Assembly (NCBI RefSeq): GCF_011068285.1 | Contig: NZ_CP049616.1 | Coordinates: forward strand, 3,926,001 to 3,990,000 | Origin: Flagellimonas oceani | Lineage (GTDB): Bacteria; Bacteroidota; Bacteroidia; Flavobacteriales; Flavobacteriaceae | Direction of reading: 5' to 3' | Length of the DNA stretch: 64,000 nt | In this document: positions 54,480 through 63,551 of the stretch, piece by piece | Position numbering within the stretch: the stretch's first letter is position 1 | Layout of the letters: the number at the start of each line of letters is the position of its first letter | Made by a program: the position numbers and the translations under genes | Notes under the pieces: model-generated | Database searches by the model: none | What the model saw: only the letters and a program-made list of their open reading frames with translations | What the model was told of the DNA's origin: nothing

Positions 54480-56675
54480 ATGGATTACGGATTTCCTTTA
54501 GGGGCCAAGGGAGTGATCTTCACCATTTTACTTTCGCTTGTAAGCGGAGCCTCTATGCTTGCACAATCTGATACTGCCAAAAAACAGATTCGTTCTTCTT
54601 ACGATCAAGGCAAAATGTCCTCTTTGATTTCCGAAATGGAAATAGAGCATCAGTCCAAACTTAAAAAAATAGGCGAGTTGATAAAATCCAAAGGCGCCAA
54701 TGCCATGGAGAACAAAACAAACGGTGCGCAAATCGCATTAAAGGACATTGGTACCGATGGAACACCCCTATACTACACCACGCTTAACGACCCAGCATCC
54801 AAAACCTCGAGGGCTTACACCCTTTACGATAAGGGCCTATTGAACTTGGGACTTACCGGCACCCGAATGGAAGTGGGCGTATGGGATTCCGGGGTTGCGC
54901 TAACATCGCATCAAGAATTTGACAACCGTGCCAAAAATGCCGACAATGCAGTCGAGGTAAGCCTGCATGCCACTTTGGTCACAGGTAACTTGATTTCCGC
55001 TGGTGTGGAACCCAATGCCAAAGGTGTTGCCTATGGCGCACAAGCATTGACCCACGATTGGAGCAGGGACAAAATCGAAGTTGCCGAAGCGGCCGCCAAC
55101 GGCATGCTGTTGAGCAACCATTCCTACGGAATCTTGTCGGACAGGGTGCCGGATTGGTATTTTGGTGCTTACATTAAAGTTACACAGGACTGGGACAAGA
55201 TCATGTACAACGCCCCATATTATTTAATGGTGACCGCTGCAGGAAATGCCCAAAAATCCAATGATAACGAATCCCCGTTCTACGGTAAAACAGCAGATGG
55301 ATTTGATCTACTGTTGGGCTTTGCCACCACCAAGAATGGATTGACCATTGCTGGTGCCAATACGGAAATAGGCGGCAATGGCGAACTTATAAAAGCTTCG
55401 GTTGCAGGATACAGCAGTTTTGGGCCTATTGACGATGGGCGCATAAAACCCGACCTTGCAGGTGATGGCGGGAATATCCTCTCCACCAGCTCCGCTACCA
55501 ATAGCAGTTATCAAGTTTCGGCAGGGACCTCTATGGCGGCGCCCGGGGTTACGGGGTCATTGTTATTGTTGCAGCAATACCACGAAGAGCTTTTTGGCAA
55601 CTATATGAAAGCGTCGACCTTAAAGGGACTTGCGCTTCATACTGCCGACGATGTAGATGCAAAGGGACCCGACTACAAAATGGGCTGGGGAATAATAAAT
55701 GCCAAATCTGCGGCACAAGTACTTCAAAATAAAGATTATACCACCATGGTTAACGAAGAAACATTGACCGAAGGAGAAACGTACTCCATTACCGTAATGG
55801 CCATGGAGAATGAACCGTTGATGGCTTCCATTTCGTGGACCGACCCGGAATCCGAAACCATAAACCGCGGAGACCTGAACAGTACCACGGCCGCCTTGGT
55901 GAACGATCTGGATATTAGGATAACCAAGGACGGTGAAACCTATTTGCCTTGGAAGCTGAACCCGGCCAAGGCCACAGATGCCGCCACCAAAGGTGACAAC
56001 AAAGTTGACCCGTTTGAGCGTGTTGAGGTGGACAATGCAAAAGGCACCTACACCATTACAATCTCACATAAGGGGAGCTTGAAGAACGGTTTTCAGGATT
56101 TCTCGTTGATCGTTTCCGGTGCACAGGTATCCAACTGTTCCATTGAGACCCCTTCGGATATGGCCTTGGAAAATTTGACGGGCGGGAGTGCTACCATTTC
56201 TTGGAGCGAAGCCAATGAAACCCTGTTCGAGATCCAGTACAAAAGTATTGATGCCGATAATTGGACCAACGAACTGATATGGGAAAACAACTTTGAACTT
56301 ACCACTTTGGAAGAAGGGAAAATGTACGAGGCCCGTGTACGTGCCATTTGTACCGAAAACGCCGTTTCCGAATTTTCGGAGACCATGGAGTTTGAATTTA
56401 ACGGCGAGAACACCGTTTTGATTGAAAACACACCCATGTTTGTTCCCCAAGAATTGAACATTTCCATATTCCCGAACCCAGCCGTGGATTATTTGAACGT
56501 GGAAGCAGAATTGTCCAAAGATGCCGAGTTCTCCATTGTCACCACTTCTGGCAACGTGATCAAAAAAGGCAAGACCGAAGGTTCCATCAACGTTTCCTCG
56601 CTATCCGCTGGATTGTATGTTTTGGTGGTCCAGGATTATGCAGGGATTAAAAGCACCAAGTTTTACAAGAACTAG
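54480..56675 (+). CDS. Subtilisin-like (S8) serine protease with T9SS sorting domain
   Basis: A 731-residue secreted protease. Signal peptide (about 1-29), a short pro-region, then the S8 domain with D136 (VGVWDSGV), H163 (SLHATLVTGN), oxyanion N256 (TAAGN) and S351 (AGTSMAAPGV). A beta-sandwich pro-protein-convertase-like region and a fibronectin type III-like domain (about 545-640) follow. The last 75 residues (ISIFPNPAVDYLNV to the end STKFYKN) are a type A T9SS sorting domain, so it is exported by the gliding-linked system. Confidence 0.92.
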   Translation: MDYGFPLGAKGVIFTILLSLVSGASMLAQSDTAKKQIRSSYDQGKMSSLISEMEIEHQSKLKKIGELIKSKGANAMENKTNGAQIALKDIGTDGTPLYYTTLNDPASKTSRAYTLYDKGLLNLGLTGTRMEVGVWDSGVALTSHQEFDNRAKNADNAVEVSLHATLVTGNLISAGVEPNAKGVAYGAQALTHDWSRDKIEVAEAAANGMLLSNHSYGILSDRVPDWYFGAYIKVTQDWDKIMYNAPYYLMVTAAGNAQKSNDNESPFYGKTADGFDLLLGFATTKNGLTIAGANTEIGGNGELIKASVAGYSSFGPIDDGRIKPDLAGDGGNILSTSSATNSSYQVSAGTSMAAPGVTGSLLLLQQYHEELFGNYMKASTLKGLALHTADDVDAKGPDYKMGWGIINAKSAAQVLQNKDYTTMVNEETLTEGETYSITVMAMENEPLMASISWTDPESETINRGDLNSTTAALVNDLDIRITKDGETYLPWKLNPAKATDAATKGDNKVDPFERVEVDNAKGTYTITISHKGSLKNGFQDFSLIVSGAQVSNCSIETPSDMALENLTGGSATISWSEANETLFEIQYKSIDADNWTNELIWENNFELTTLEEGKMYEARVRAICTENAVSEFSETMEFEFNGENTVLIENTPMFVPQELNISIFPNPAVDYLNVEAELSKDAEFSIVTTSGNVIKKGKTEGSINVSSLSAGLYVLVVQDYAGIKSTKFYKN

Positions 56676-56689
56676 CACGAAGCACGAAG

Positions 56690-57160
56690 GAAGATGGACG
56701 AAGGGTGAAGGACAAAGGACAAAAGAACCAAGACTTCCGACTTCCGACCTCTGATTTGGCACCATGTCGCTTCGACTACGCTCAGCGACCGAGCTTCCAA
56801 CTTCCGACTTCCGACTTCTGACTTCTGACCTCCGATTTGGCACCACGTCGCTTCGACTCCGCTCAGCGACCATTTTCTCAATACTCAATACTGCTTACTG
56901 CGTACTGACTTCTGACTTCCGATTTGGCATCATGTCGCTTCGACTCCGCTCAGCGACCGAGCTTCCGACCTCCGACTTCCGACTTCTGACTTCTGACCTC
57001 CGATTTGGCACCATGTCGCTTCGACTCCGCTCAGCGACCGAGCTTCTGACTTCCGACCTCCGATTTGGCATCACGTCGCTTCGACTCCGCTCAGCGACCG
57101 AGCTTCCGACTTCCGACTTCTGACTTCTGACTTCCGACCTCCGACCTCTGATAGCTGAGC
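56690..57160 (-). repeat. Composite intergenic repeat block IV
   Basis: No gene. Five hairpin cores (about 56766, 56848, 56934, 57015 and 57075) in runs of CTTCCGACTTCTGACCTCC words. Orientation is opposite to blocks I-III. It lies between the subtilase gene and gene B, so it corresponds to block II before gene A. Confidence 0.75.
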
Positions 57161-57207
57161 CCACCCCGTTTTCCCACTTCTCAATACTAAAATTCCACCT
57201 CTCCTGA

Positions 57208-58165
57208 ACCCAAAACCCCCATCCGTCAATTCAAACGGGGCATCCGTCAATTGGCACCCCTGAAACACACCCGTTTGCCCTTACTTTGTTGGAATTAGTA
57301 ACTTTAAATGTAATTGTAATGAAAAAATTCAGTACATGGGCCGCACTGGCCCTGTCCGTATGTCTGTTCGTGCTCTCCTGTGGCAAGGACGATGGGCCGG
57401 ACACCCCCAAGACCGGGGACGCCCCCACCATAACCAGCTTTACGCCCACCTCCGGGGCCGTGGGCACGGAAGTGACCATAAACGGCACCAATTTTGACGA
57501 TACCTCCGCCAACAACACCGTAAAGTTCGGCGATGTGGCCGCCAGCGTGAGCAGCGCCACCGCCACCAAGCTCATGGTAGAGGTGCCAACAGGCGCCACA
57601 AGCTCCAAGATAACCGTTACCGTGGACGGTGAGATCGCCACCAGCACCGGCACCTTTACCGTTACCGAAGAGGATGCACCGTTGAGCATCGCCCTGAACG
57701 AGGATGCCCTTACCCTGTACCCTTACCCTGCCTATACCGCCATGTTGGAGGTCACCACCGCTATCGGGGAGGACACCGTGGCGTGGAGCAGCAGCGACGA
57801 GACCGTGGCCACCGTGGACGCGGACGGGCTGGTCACGCCCCTGAAAATCGGGGAAACGACCATTACCGCCAATGTGGGCGGAACCACCGCCACCTGTACC
57901 GTAAGCGTAGTGGACGGACCGGTGACCAAACTGGAACTGGACAAGGAAGGCTTGGAACTGTTTACCGGCGATACCGGGGAACTCTCCATATTTGCACTGG
58001 AGGCCGATGTGGAGCAAACAAGCGCCCCCGTTTGGAGCTCGGACAACACCGATGTGGCCACCGTGGGCCAGGAGGGCAACGTTACCGCCGTTGGAGCGGG
58101 ACAGGCCACCATTACCGTTACCGTGGACAATGCAAGCGCGACCTCTACCATTGTGGTACAGCCGA
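57208..58165 (+). repeat. Inverted long repeat, right arm (promoter and 5' half of gene B)
   Basis: Inverse copy of 47165-48130. The arms are about 9.1 kb apart and point outwards. Matching stops sharply just after the second Big_2 domain. Confidence 0.8.
57223..57288 (+). promoter_or_regulatory. LytTR-type operator and promoter of gene B
   Basis: CCGTCAATT (57223-57231), 12 bases, CCGTCAATT (57244-57252), 28 bases, TTACTTTG (57281-57288). The ATG follows at 57319. Confidence 0.65.
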
Positions 58166-59055
58166 ACGTTTATGTGGCAGGGCGGGATAACAACCAACCT
58201 GTTTTGTGGATAAACGGGGAAAAGACCGTCCTCTCCGAAGAAAACGGTTATGCAAGATCTGTTTATGTGGACGGGGACGATGTATATGTGGCCGGCCAAT
58301 TGAACAAACACCCTGCCCTATGGAAGAACGGGGAGGTGACCCTGCTTGCGGAGAACTCGGAAGCTGTAGAAAACGAGGCCACTTCTGTTTATGTTGACAA
58401 TGGCGTGGTCTATGTTGCGGGCCAGGAAAGGAGAAATAGTAGTTTTGCACCTTTATTATGGGTGGATGGTACAGAGCAGGTTCTTCCTTTTTTAGAGGGC
58501 GGTATAATTGACCCACAAGACGGATTACTAGGATCTGTTTATGTGAAAGAAGGCAAAATTTATGTGGCAGGAACGCAAACCACTGGTTTTGCACAGGCTT
58601 ACGCCGCAACACTTTGGGAAAACGGGCTGCAGGTGCCATTGGAGGACGTATCTTTTGAGTTTAATGTTGTTAGTTATGCATATTCAGTTTTTGTAGACGA
58701 CAATAGCGATGTTTTTGTAGCAGGAAAGGGACAGGATGAAGGTGCTGTTTATTGGAAAAATGGAGCTAAGAATGTATTAAGTGGTGTACTTAGCAGCAGA
58801 GCCAAATCTGTATATGTAAGTAATGGAAATGTTTATTGTTCAGGATTTTTGAACGCTAAGCCCGCACTGTGGACCAACAACCAAGTAGAATTTCTTTCCG
58901 ATGATGGTGGAAGTGCAGAAGAAGTTTTTGTAGATAACGATGTTGTATATGTAGCAGGAGAAGTGTCAGATTTTGCCACCTTGTGGATAGACGGCGAACC
59001 TATGGAACTGCCCTCAGAAGCCTCTTCTTATGCCCATTCCGTATTTGTAAAATAG
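57319..59055 (+). CDS. Surface lipoprotein B: TIG, two Big_2 domains and a beta-propeller-like tail
   Basis: A 578-residue lipoprotein (cysteine 21). Residues 1 to about 285 differ from gene A at few positions and give the same TIG and two Big_2 domains. From VVQPNVYVAG onwards the text is different: about seven blades with VYVAG...ALWKNGEVTLL and SVYVDGDDVYVAG, only generally like those of A and C. The first half is G+C-rich, the second half turns A+T-rich around 58400. This suggests gene conversion or exchange of the tail. ATG 57319 is chosen because it starts the signal peptide. Confidence 0.82.
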   Translation: MKKFSTWAALALSVCLFVLSCGKDDGPDTPKTGDAPTITSFTPTSGAVGTEVTINGTNFDDTSANNTVKFGDVAASVSSATATKLMVEVPTGATSSKITVTVDGEIATSTGTFTVTEEDAPLSIALNEDALTLYPYPAYTAMLEVTTAIGEDTVAWSSSDETVATVDADGLVTPLKIGETTITANVGGTTATCTVSVVDGPVTKLELDKEGLELFTGDTGELSIFALEADVEQTSAPVWSSDNTDVATVGQEGNVTAVGAGQATITVTVDNASATSTIVVQPNVYVAGRDNNQPVLWINGEKTVLSEENGYARSVYVDGDDVYVAGQLNKHPALWKNGEVTLLAENSEAVENEATSVYVDNGVVYVAGQERRNSSFAPLLWVDGTEQVLPFLEGGIIDPQDGLLGSVYVKEGKIYVAGTQTTGFAQAYAATLWENGLQVPLEDVSFEFNVVSYAYSVFVDDNSDVFVAGKGQDEGAVYWKNGAKNVLSGVLSSRAKSVYVSNGNVYCSGFLNAKPALWTNNQVEFLSDDGGSAEEVFVDNDVVYVAGEVSDFATLWIDGEPMELPSEASSYAHSVFVK

Positions 59056-59085
59056 GATAGTATTTATTTTAATGGTTAATTATTG

Positions 59086-59122
59086 AAAGGCCTTCCGTGC
59101 AAGCGGGGGGCTTTTCTTTTTT
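59086..59122 (+). terminator. Terminator of lipoprotein gene B
   Basis: AAGGCCTTCCG ... CGGGGGGCTT with a bulge and two G-T pairs, followed by a TTTTCTTTTTT run. Counterpart of the hairpin at 46206. Confidence 0.7.
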
Positions 59123-59139
59123 GGTAGATATTGGATAAA

Positions 59140-59877
59140 GGACGAAAAACAAAGGACAAAGGGTGAAGGACAAAAGAACCAAGACTTCCGATTTGGCATC
59201 ATGTCGCTTCGACTACCTGCCCGTCCGGCAGGCGGGCGCTCAGCGACCATTTTCTCATTACTCAATACTCAATACTGCGTACTGATTTCTGACCTCCGAC
59301 CTCTGACTTCCGATTTGGCATCACGTCGCTTCGAATACGCTCAGCGACCATTTCCTCAATACTCAATACTGCGTACTGATTTCTGATTTCTGACTTCAGA
59401 CCTCCGATTTGGCATCATGTCGCTTCGACTAAGCTCAGCGGCCGAGCTTCTGACTTCTGAAATCTTCATCCAGAGTTCGTGATAATTCGTGGAATTCGTG
59501 TCAGTTCAATGAACGGTTTACAATGAACAATGAACAATGAACAATGGGCGGGTTGGGTGGAATCAAGAGCCAAGACGCAAGACAAAGGACGAAGGACGAA
59601 GGACAAAAGAGCAAAGATTCAAGAACCAAGATATCCGATTTGGCATCATGTCGCTTCGGCTACGCTCAGCGACCATTTTCTCAATACTCAATACTGCGTA
59701 CTGATTTCTGACCTCTGACTTCCGGTTTGGCATCATGTCGCTTCGACTCCGCTCAGCGACCATTTTCTCATTACTCAATACTGCGTACTGCGTACTGATT
59801 TCTGACTTCTGACCTCCGACTTCTGACTTCCGACTTCTGACCTCCGACTTCTGACTTCCGACTTCTGACTTCTAAAA
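59140..59877 (-). repeat. Composite intergenic repeat block V
   Basis: No gene. Five hairpin cores (about 59203, 59326, 59419, 59649 and 59735), in the same orientation as block IV. The first is split by an inserted palindromic string (59216-59236). The ACACGAATTCCACGAATTA module, here inverted, and long CTGACTTCCGACTTCTGAC runs end at the stop of the exonuclease gene. Confidence 0.75.
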
Positions 59878-60591
59878 TCAAACCTTTTTAATTTCATCAT
59901 CCGTCAAAAGTTCCTCGTTGCGCAGTCGCAAGAAAACTTGTGCGGTGGTCACCACATCCAGTTCGCAATAGGTGATGATGCGGTCAATATCATTTTCCTT
60001 GTAGAATACATCCTTTACCATGCTGCCGTCCATATCTTCTTTGGGAGAGGGGATTCCCAATACATACGACAGCAGTTTTAAGGAGGTGTAATGTTTATAG
60101 TCACCGAATTTCCAAAGCTCCATCGTGTCCAAATGGGGGACTTCCCATGGCTTTTTTCCGAACAAATCGAGTTTATAGGGCAGATTGATGCCGTTTATGA
60201 TCATTCTGCGGGCGATATACGGAAAATCGAACTCCTTGCCGTTGTGCGCGCACAAAAGGTGCTTGGTTTGGCTAAAATGGTCTTGCAGGAGTTGTTTGAA
60301 CTGCTTTAGGATTTGGGTTTCATCACCTTGAAAGGAGGTCACCCTAAAATTTCGGTGTTCGCCCTTATGGACAAAATAGCCCACGGAGATACATACAATT
60401 TTACCGAATTCGGCCCAAATGCCGGCGCGGTCGTAAAATTCTTCCGGGGTGAACTCGTCTTTGCGCTGGTACTGCGTTTTCTGTTCCCATAAAAGTTGGG
60501 CGGTTTCGTCCAGATCGGAGAAATTTTCGTGTTGGGGTACGGTCTCGATATCCAAAAAAAGGATATGCTCCAGGTTAAGTTTATAAAGCAT
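59878..60591 (-). CDS. 3'-5' exonuclease of the DEDDy/DnaQ-like fold (PolB-exonuclease type)
   Basis: A 237-residue nuclease. DEDDy residues are visible: LFLDIETVPQ (Asp, Glu), LCAHNGKEFDFPYIARR (Asp) and IDRIITYCELDVVTTAQ (Tyr, Asp). It matches the stand-alone exonuclease relatives of DNA polymerase B. A DNA-repair or RNA-processing role is plausible. It is the last gene of a minus-strand run with ogt and the CBS protein (nine-base gap to ogt). Confidence 0.85.
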   Translation of the reverse strand: MLYKLNLEHILFLDIETVPQHENFSDLDETAQLLWEQKTQYQRKDEFTPEEFYDRAGIWAEFGKIVCISVGYFVHKGEHRNFRVTSFQGDETQILKQFKQLLQDHFSQTKHLLCAHNGKEFDFPYIARRMIINGINLPYKLDLFGKKPWEVPHLDTMELWKFGDYKHYTSLKLLSYVLGIPSPKEDMDGSMVKDVFYKENDIDRIITYCELDVVTTAQVFLRLRNEELLTDDEIKKV

Positions 60592-60600
60592 GGCAAAAAA

Positions 60601-61071
60601 TTAAAAAAGAGTCGTCTGCTTGGCAGGACTCTCGTGTTCCAATAACCATTTTTTTCTATGCAGTCCACCTGCATAGCCTGTGAGGTCTCCGTTGGTTCCA
60701 ATTACACGATGACAGGGAACCACAATCCAAAGTGGATTTTTGCCATTGGCCGAGGCTACTGCACGAATGGCCTTTACGTCACCGAGTTGTTTGGAAAGTT
60801 CCAAATAAGAAATGGTTTTTCCAAAGGGAATTTTTAAAAGCGCATCCCAAACTTTTTTCTGAAAATCGGTTCCGGACGGATTCAATTTAAGGTTAAATAC
60901 CGTTCGGTCTCCATTAAAATATTCTTCAAACTGCTTTGCAGCATCCTTTAAAACATCAGGAATTGTACCGTTTGGTTTATTGTCTTCCAAAACGGTTACG
61001 GAAGATAGTCCAAGCGTATCTCCTTTCAACTCTGCTGTTCCGATAGGTGTCTGTACGTAAGCAGTTTCCAT
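60601..61071 (-). CDS. ogt: Methylated-DNA--protein-cysteine S-methyltransferase
   Basis: Removes methyl groups from O6-methylguanine by transfer to its own cysteine. The 156 residues contain LKIPFGKTISYLELSKQLG and the active site IVVPCHRVIGTNGDLTGYAGG. The start is ATG 61071, whose A is shared with the TGA of the upstream gene (TGATG), so translation is coupled. A GTG one codon earlier is less likely. Confidence 0.95.
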   Translation of the reverse strand: METAYVQTPIGTAELKGDTLGLSSVTVLEDNKPNGTIPDVLKDAAKQFEEYFNGDRTVFNLKLNPSGTDFQKKVWDALLKIPFGKTISYLELSKQLGDVKAIRAVASANGKNPLWIVVPCHRVIGTNGDLTGYAGGLHRKKWLLEHESPAKQTTLF

Positions 61072-62192
61072 CACTCTATTTCATTATCATCTTCAATAAT
61101 CCCCAAACGCTTTGCGCGTGCGCTCCAGTTCTTTCGGGCAAGCTTTTGGAGGTCTTCCACGTTGTCACTTTCGTCCATGATCTCGAATCCGAGCAAGGTT
61201 TCTATCACGTCTTCCATGGTCACCAGCCCGCTTACCGAACCGTACTCGTCGACCACCAAAGAAATGTGTTCCCGCTTCTGCACAAATTTTTTGAAAAGTT
61301 CATTGATGGATTTGCTTCGGTTGGTCACCAACAATTCCCTGCGGATGGTGGCCAAGGTTTCACTTCCCTTTTTGTTGATGATGGCCTCTAGCATTTCATC
61401 TTTTAAAACAAAGCCGGTAATGTTGTCCATACGATCTTTGTACAAGGGGATTCTGGAAAACCGCAGTGGTCGGTTTTTTTCAAAAAACACCTTTATCGGC
61501 GTGTCTTCTGAGGCAACTTTCATTACCGTTCTTGGGGTCATTACGTCCCGCGCCAGGATTTCATCAAAATAAAGCAGGTTTTTGATCATCTTGGATTCCG
61601 ATTCCTTGAAAACACCTTCTTCGTGGGCGATTTCCGTCATCGCACTAAAATCTTCCCGGCTCAATACGCTGCCGTGCTCTCCTTTGGCACCGACCAGTTT
61701 GGTGAAGAGCTGCAACAACCACAACAGCCCCGTCCATTTTAGGATGAACACCATAATGGTGAGCGCTTTGCTGGTAAAGTTGGCCAGTTGCTTCCAAAAA
61801 GTGGCGCCAATGGTCTTGGGAATGATTTCGGAGGCCACCAAGATCAGTATCGTCATTAGGGTGGATACAATGCCCACCATCAAATCTTCGGTCAGTGAAA
61901 ATCCAAAAATGGTTCGCTCCGTGGTTCCATACATTTCAGCATAAGCAACTTTTGCCTGTACCCCTACCAAAATGGCACCCACGGTATGGGCAACGGTGTT
62001 GAGGGTAAGGATGGCAATGAGCGGTTTGTCCACATCTTTTTTAAGGGTTTCCAATGTGGCGGCATACTCTTTTCCCTCCTGCTTTTTCACATTGATGAAG
62101 GTTGGGGTGATACTCAAGAGCACCGCCTCCAAAATGGAGCATAAAAAGGAAAAGAAAATAGAAATAAGGGCGTAAAAAATCAGTAGTCCCAT
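61071..62192 (-). CDS. CNNM/HlyC-CorC family membrane protein (DUF21 plus CBS pair)
   Basis: A 373-residue protein with an N-terminal DUF21 transmembrane domain (about 1-165, four helices), a linker, and two CBS domains (about 205-335: LARDVMTPRTVMKV, VDEYGSVSGLVTMEDVIETLLG). Relatives are linked to Mg2+ or Co2+ transport. The C-terminal CorC_HlyC domain usual in longer members is missing; the protein ends soon after the CBS pair. It overlaps ogt by one base. Confidence 0.88.
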   Translation of the reverse strand: MGLLIFYALISIFFSFLCSILEAVLLSITPTFINVKKQEGKEYAATLETLKKDVDKPLIAILTLNTVAHTVGAILVGVQAKVAYAEMYGTTERTIFGFSLTEDLMVGIVSTLMTILILVASEIIPKTIGATFWKQLANFTSKALTIMVFILKWTGLLWLLQLFTKLVGAKGEHGSVLSREDFSAMTEIAHEEGVFKESESKMIKNLLYFDEILARDVMTPRTVMKVASEDTPIKVFFEKNRPLRFSRIPLYKDRMDNITGFVLKDEMLEAIINKKGSETLATIRRELLVTNRSKSINELFKKFVQKREHISLVVDEYGSVSGLVTMEDVIETLLGFEIMDESDNVEDLQKLARKNWSARAKRLGIIEDDNEIE

Positions 62193-62231
62193 AAATGGTT
62201 ATTGCTTGAGTACCAAGATAGGGAATAGGAA

Positions 62232-63539
62232 TTAATTTTGAATGTTTAATCCCGCCGCTTTATAAAAAACATCTTGAAGTGCGGTTCGGATATTTAAATC
62301 ATACAATTGGCGGTGGCTTCTGGACGGGTATACCCGGTTGGATAGAAAAATAAAGGTCAGCCTGTTTTCAGGGTCGGCCCAAACAAAGGTTCCCGTGAAA
62401 CCGGAATGTCCAAAACTTTTGGGACTTGCCAAAGGGGAGGGGTAGGCTTCTTCCAAAGGAAGCTTGGCGTTATCGAGCAAGGGTTTGTCAAATCCCAATC
62501 CACGGCGGTTTTCGTTTTCGGGATACTGTACTTCGGTAAATTCTTTCACGGTTTCGGCAGCAATCAGCTGTTTGCCGTCCACCTTGCCATAATTTTGATA
62601 AAAGAGCATCAATTTGGCCAAATCATCCGCCGTACCGAACAATCCCGCGTTGCCGGAAACACCTCCTTTGAGCGATGCATTTTCGTCGTGCACCCAACCT
62701 TTTACCAAGGTTTTTCGGAAGAGTGAATCCATTTCGGTGGGGACGATGGCGTTCACGTAGTTGTTTTCTTTGGGCAGATAGCCCAAGGTGTGACATCCCA
62801 AAGGCTGATAGAAATTTTCATCCAAATATCTTTGATAATCGGTTCCTGTGAGCTGTTCTATCAAACTTGGAAAGATGAGAAACGTGAGCCCTGAATACTT
62901 GTATTTCTTTTCATCCGAAACCTTGGAGCGGTTGATGATACGGTTCATCTTTCGCTCGAACCGATTGTTGATGTAGAGCCCATCATACACTTGCCCTTGA
63001 AATCTTTTACCGGATGAACGGTGCACAAACCTTCTTTTAATTTGGCCATTCTTCCGAAACACTTTCTGTAAAAACACAATGTAGGGAACCAAACCTGCCT
63101 GATGCGCCAAAATTTCCCGAAGCGTGAGGTCTTTTTTGTCTTTTCGGTGCCGCCAAGGCTTCCAATAGGTGCTGAAAGGTTGATTCAAATCCAGTTTTCC
63201 TTCGTCCACCAATTTCATTAAGGCGGGCAACGGCCCAGAAATTTTGGTGACGGAGGCCAAATCGTACAGGTCGTTCAAAGCCACGGGTTGAATGCTGTCG
63301 TAGGTGTGGAAACCGTAGGCTTTATGAAAAATGACAGTATCGTTTTTGGCCACCAAGAGTTGTGCCCCGGGAAAAGCCAAGCTATCGATGCCCATTTCCA
63401 TAATGGAATCCACCTTTTTATTGATGAAAGCTTCATCGAAACCCAATTTTGAGGGCAAGGCGTGGATTAGTTCGCGTTGCGCAAATGCAGAGGGCATCAC
63501 TAAAGTGATGAAGAGGAACGAAGCCACCAGTTTTTTCAT
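62232..63539 (-). CDS. Exported serine hydrolase of the beta-lactamase/PBP-C fold
   Basis: A 435-residue protein with a signal peptide (1-20). SxxK is SVTK (in YDLASVTKISGPLPAL), the Tyr motif is KYSGLTF and the third motif GHSGFTGT (HxG), as in class C beta-lactamase-like esterases and DD-peptidases. It resembles the hydrolase part found fused to beta-N-acetylglucosaminidases in Bacteroidota, here alone. A role in cell-wall turnover is possible; substrate not determinable. Confidence 0.87.
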   Translation of the reverse strand: MKKLVASFLFITLVMPSAFAQRELIHALPSKLGFDEAFINKKVDSIMEMGIDSLAFPGAQLLVAKNDTVIFHKAYGFHTYDSIQPVALNDLYDLASVTKISGPLPALMKLVDEGKLDLNQPFSTYWKPWRHRKDKKDLTLREILAHQAGLVPYIVFLQKVFRKNGQIKRRFVHRSSGKRFQGQVYDGLYINNRFERKMNRIINRSKVSDEKKYKYSGLTFLIFPSLIEQLTGTDYQRYLDENFYQPLGCHTLGYLPKENNYVNAIVPTEMDSLFRKTLVKGWVHDENASLKGGVSGNAGLFGTADDLAKLMLFYQNYGKVDGKQLIAAETVKEFTEVQYPENENRRGLGFDKPLLDNAKLPLEEAYPSPLASPKSFGHSGFTGTFVWADPENRLTFIFLSNRVYPSRSHRQLYDLNIRTALQDVFYKAAGLNIQN

Positions 63540-63551
63540 TTGGTCGAGGTT

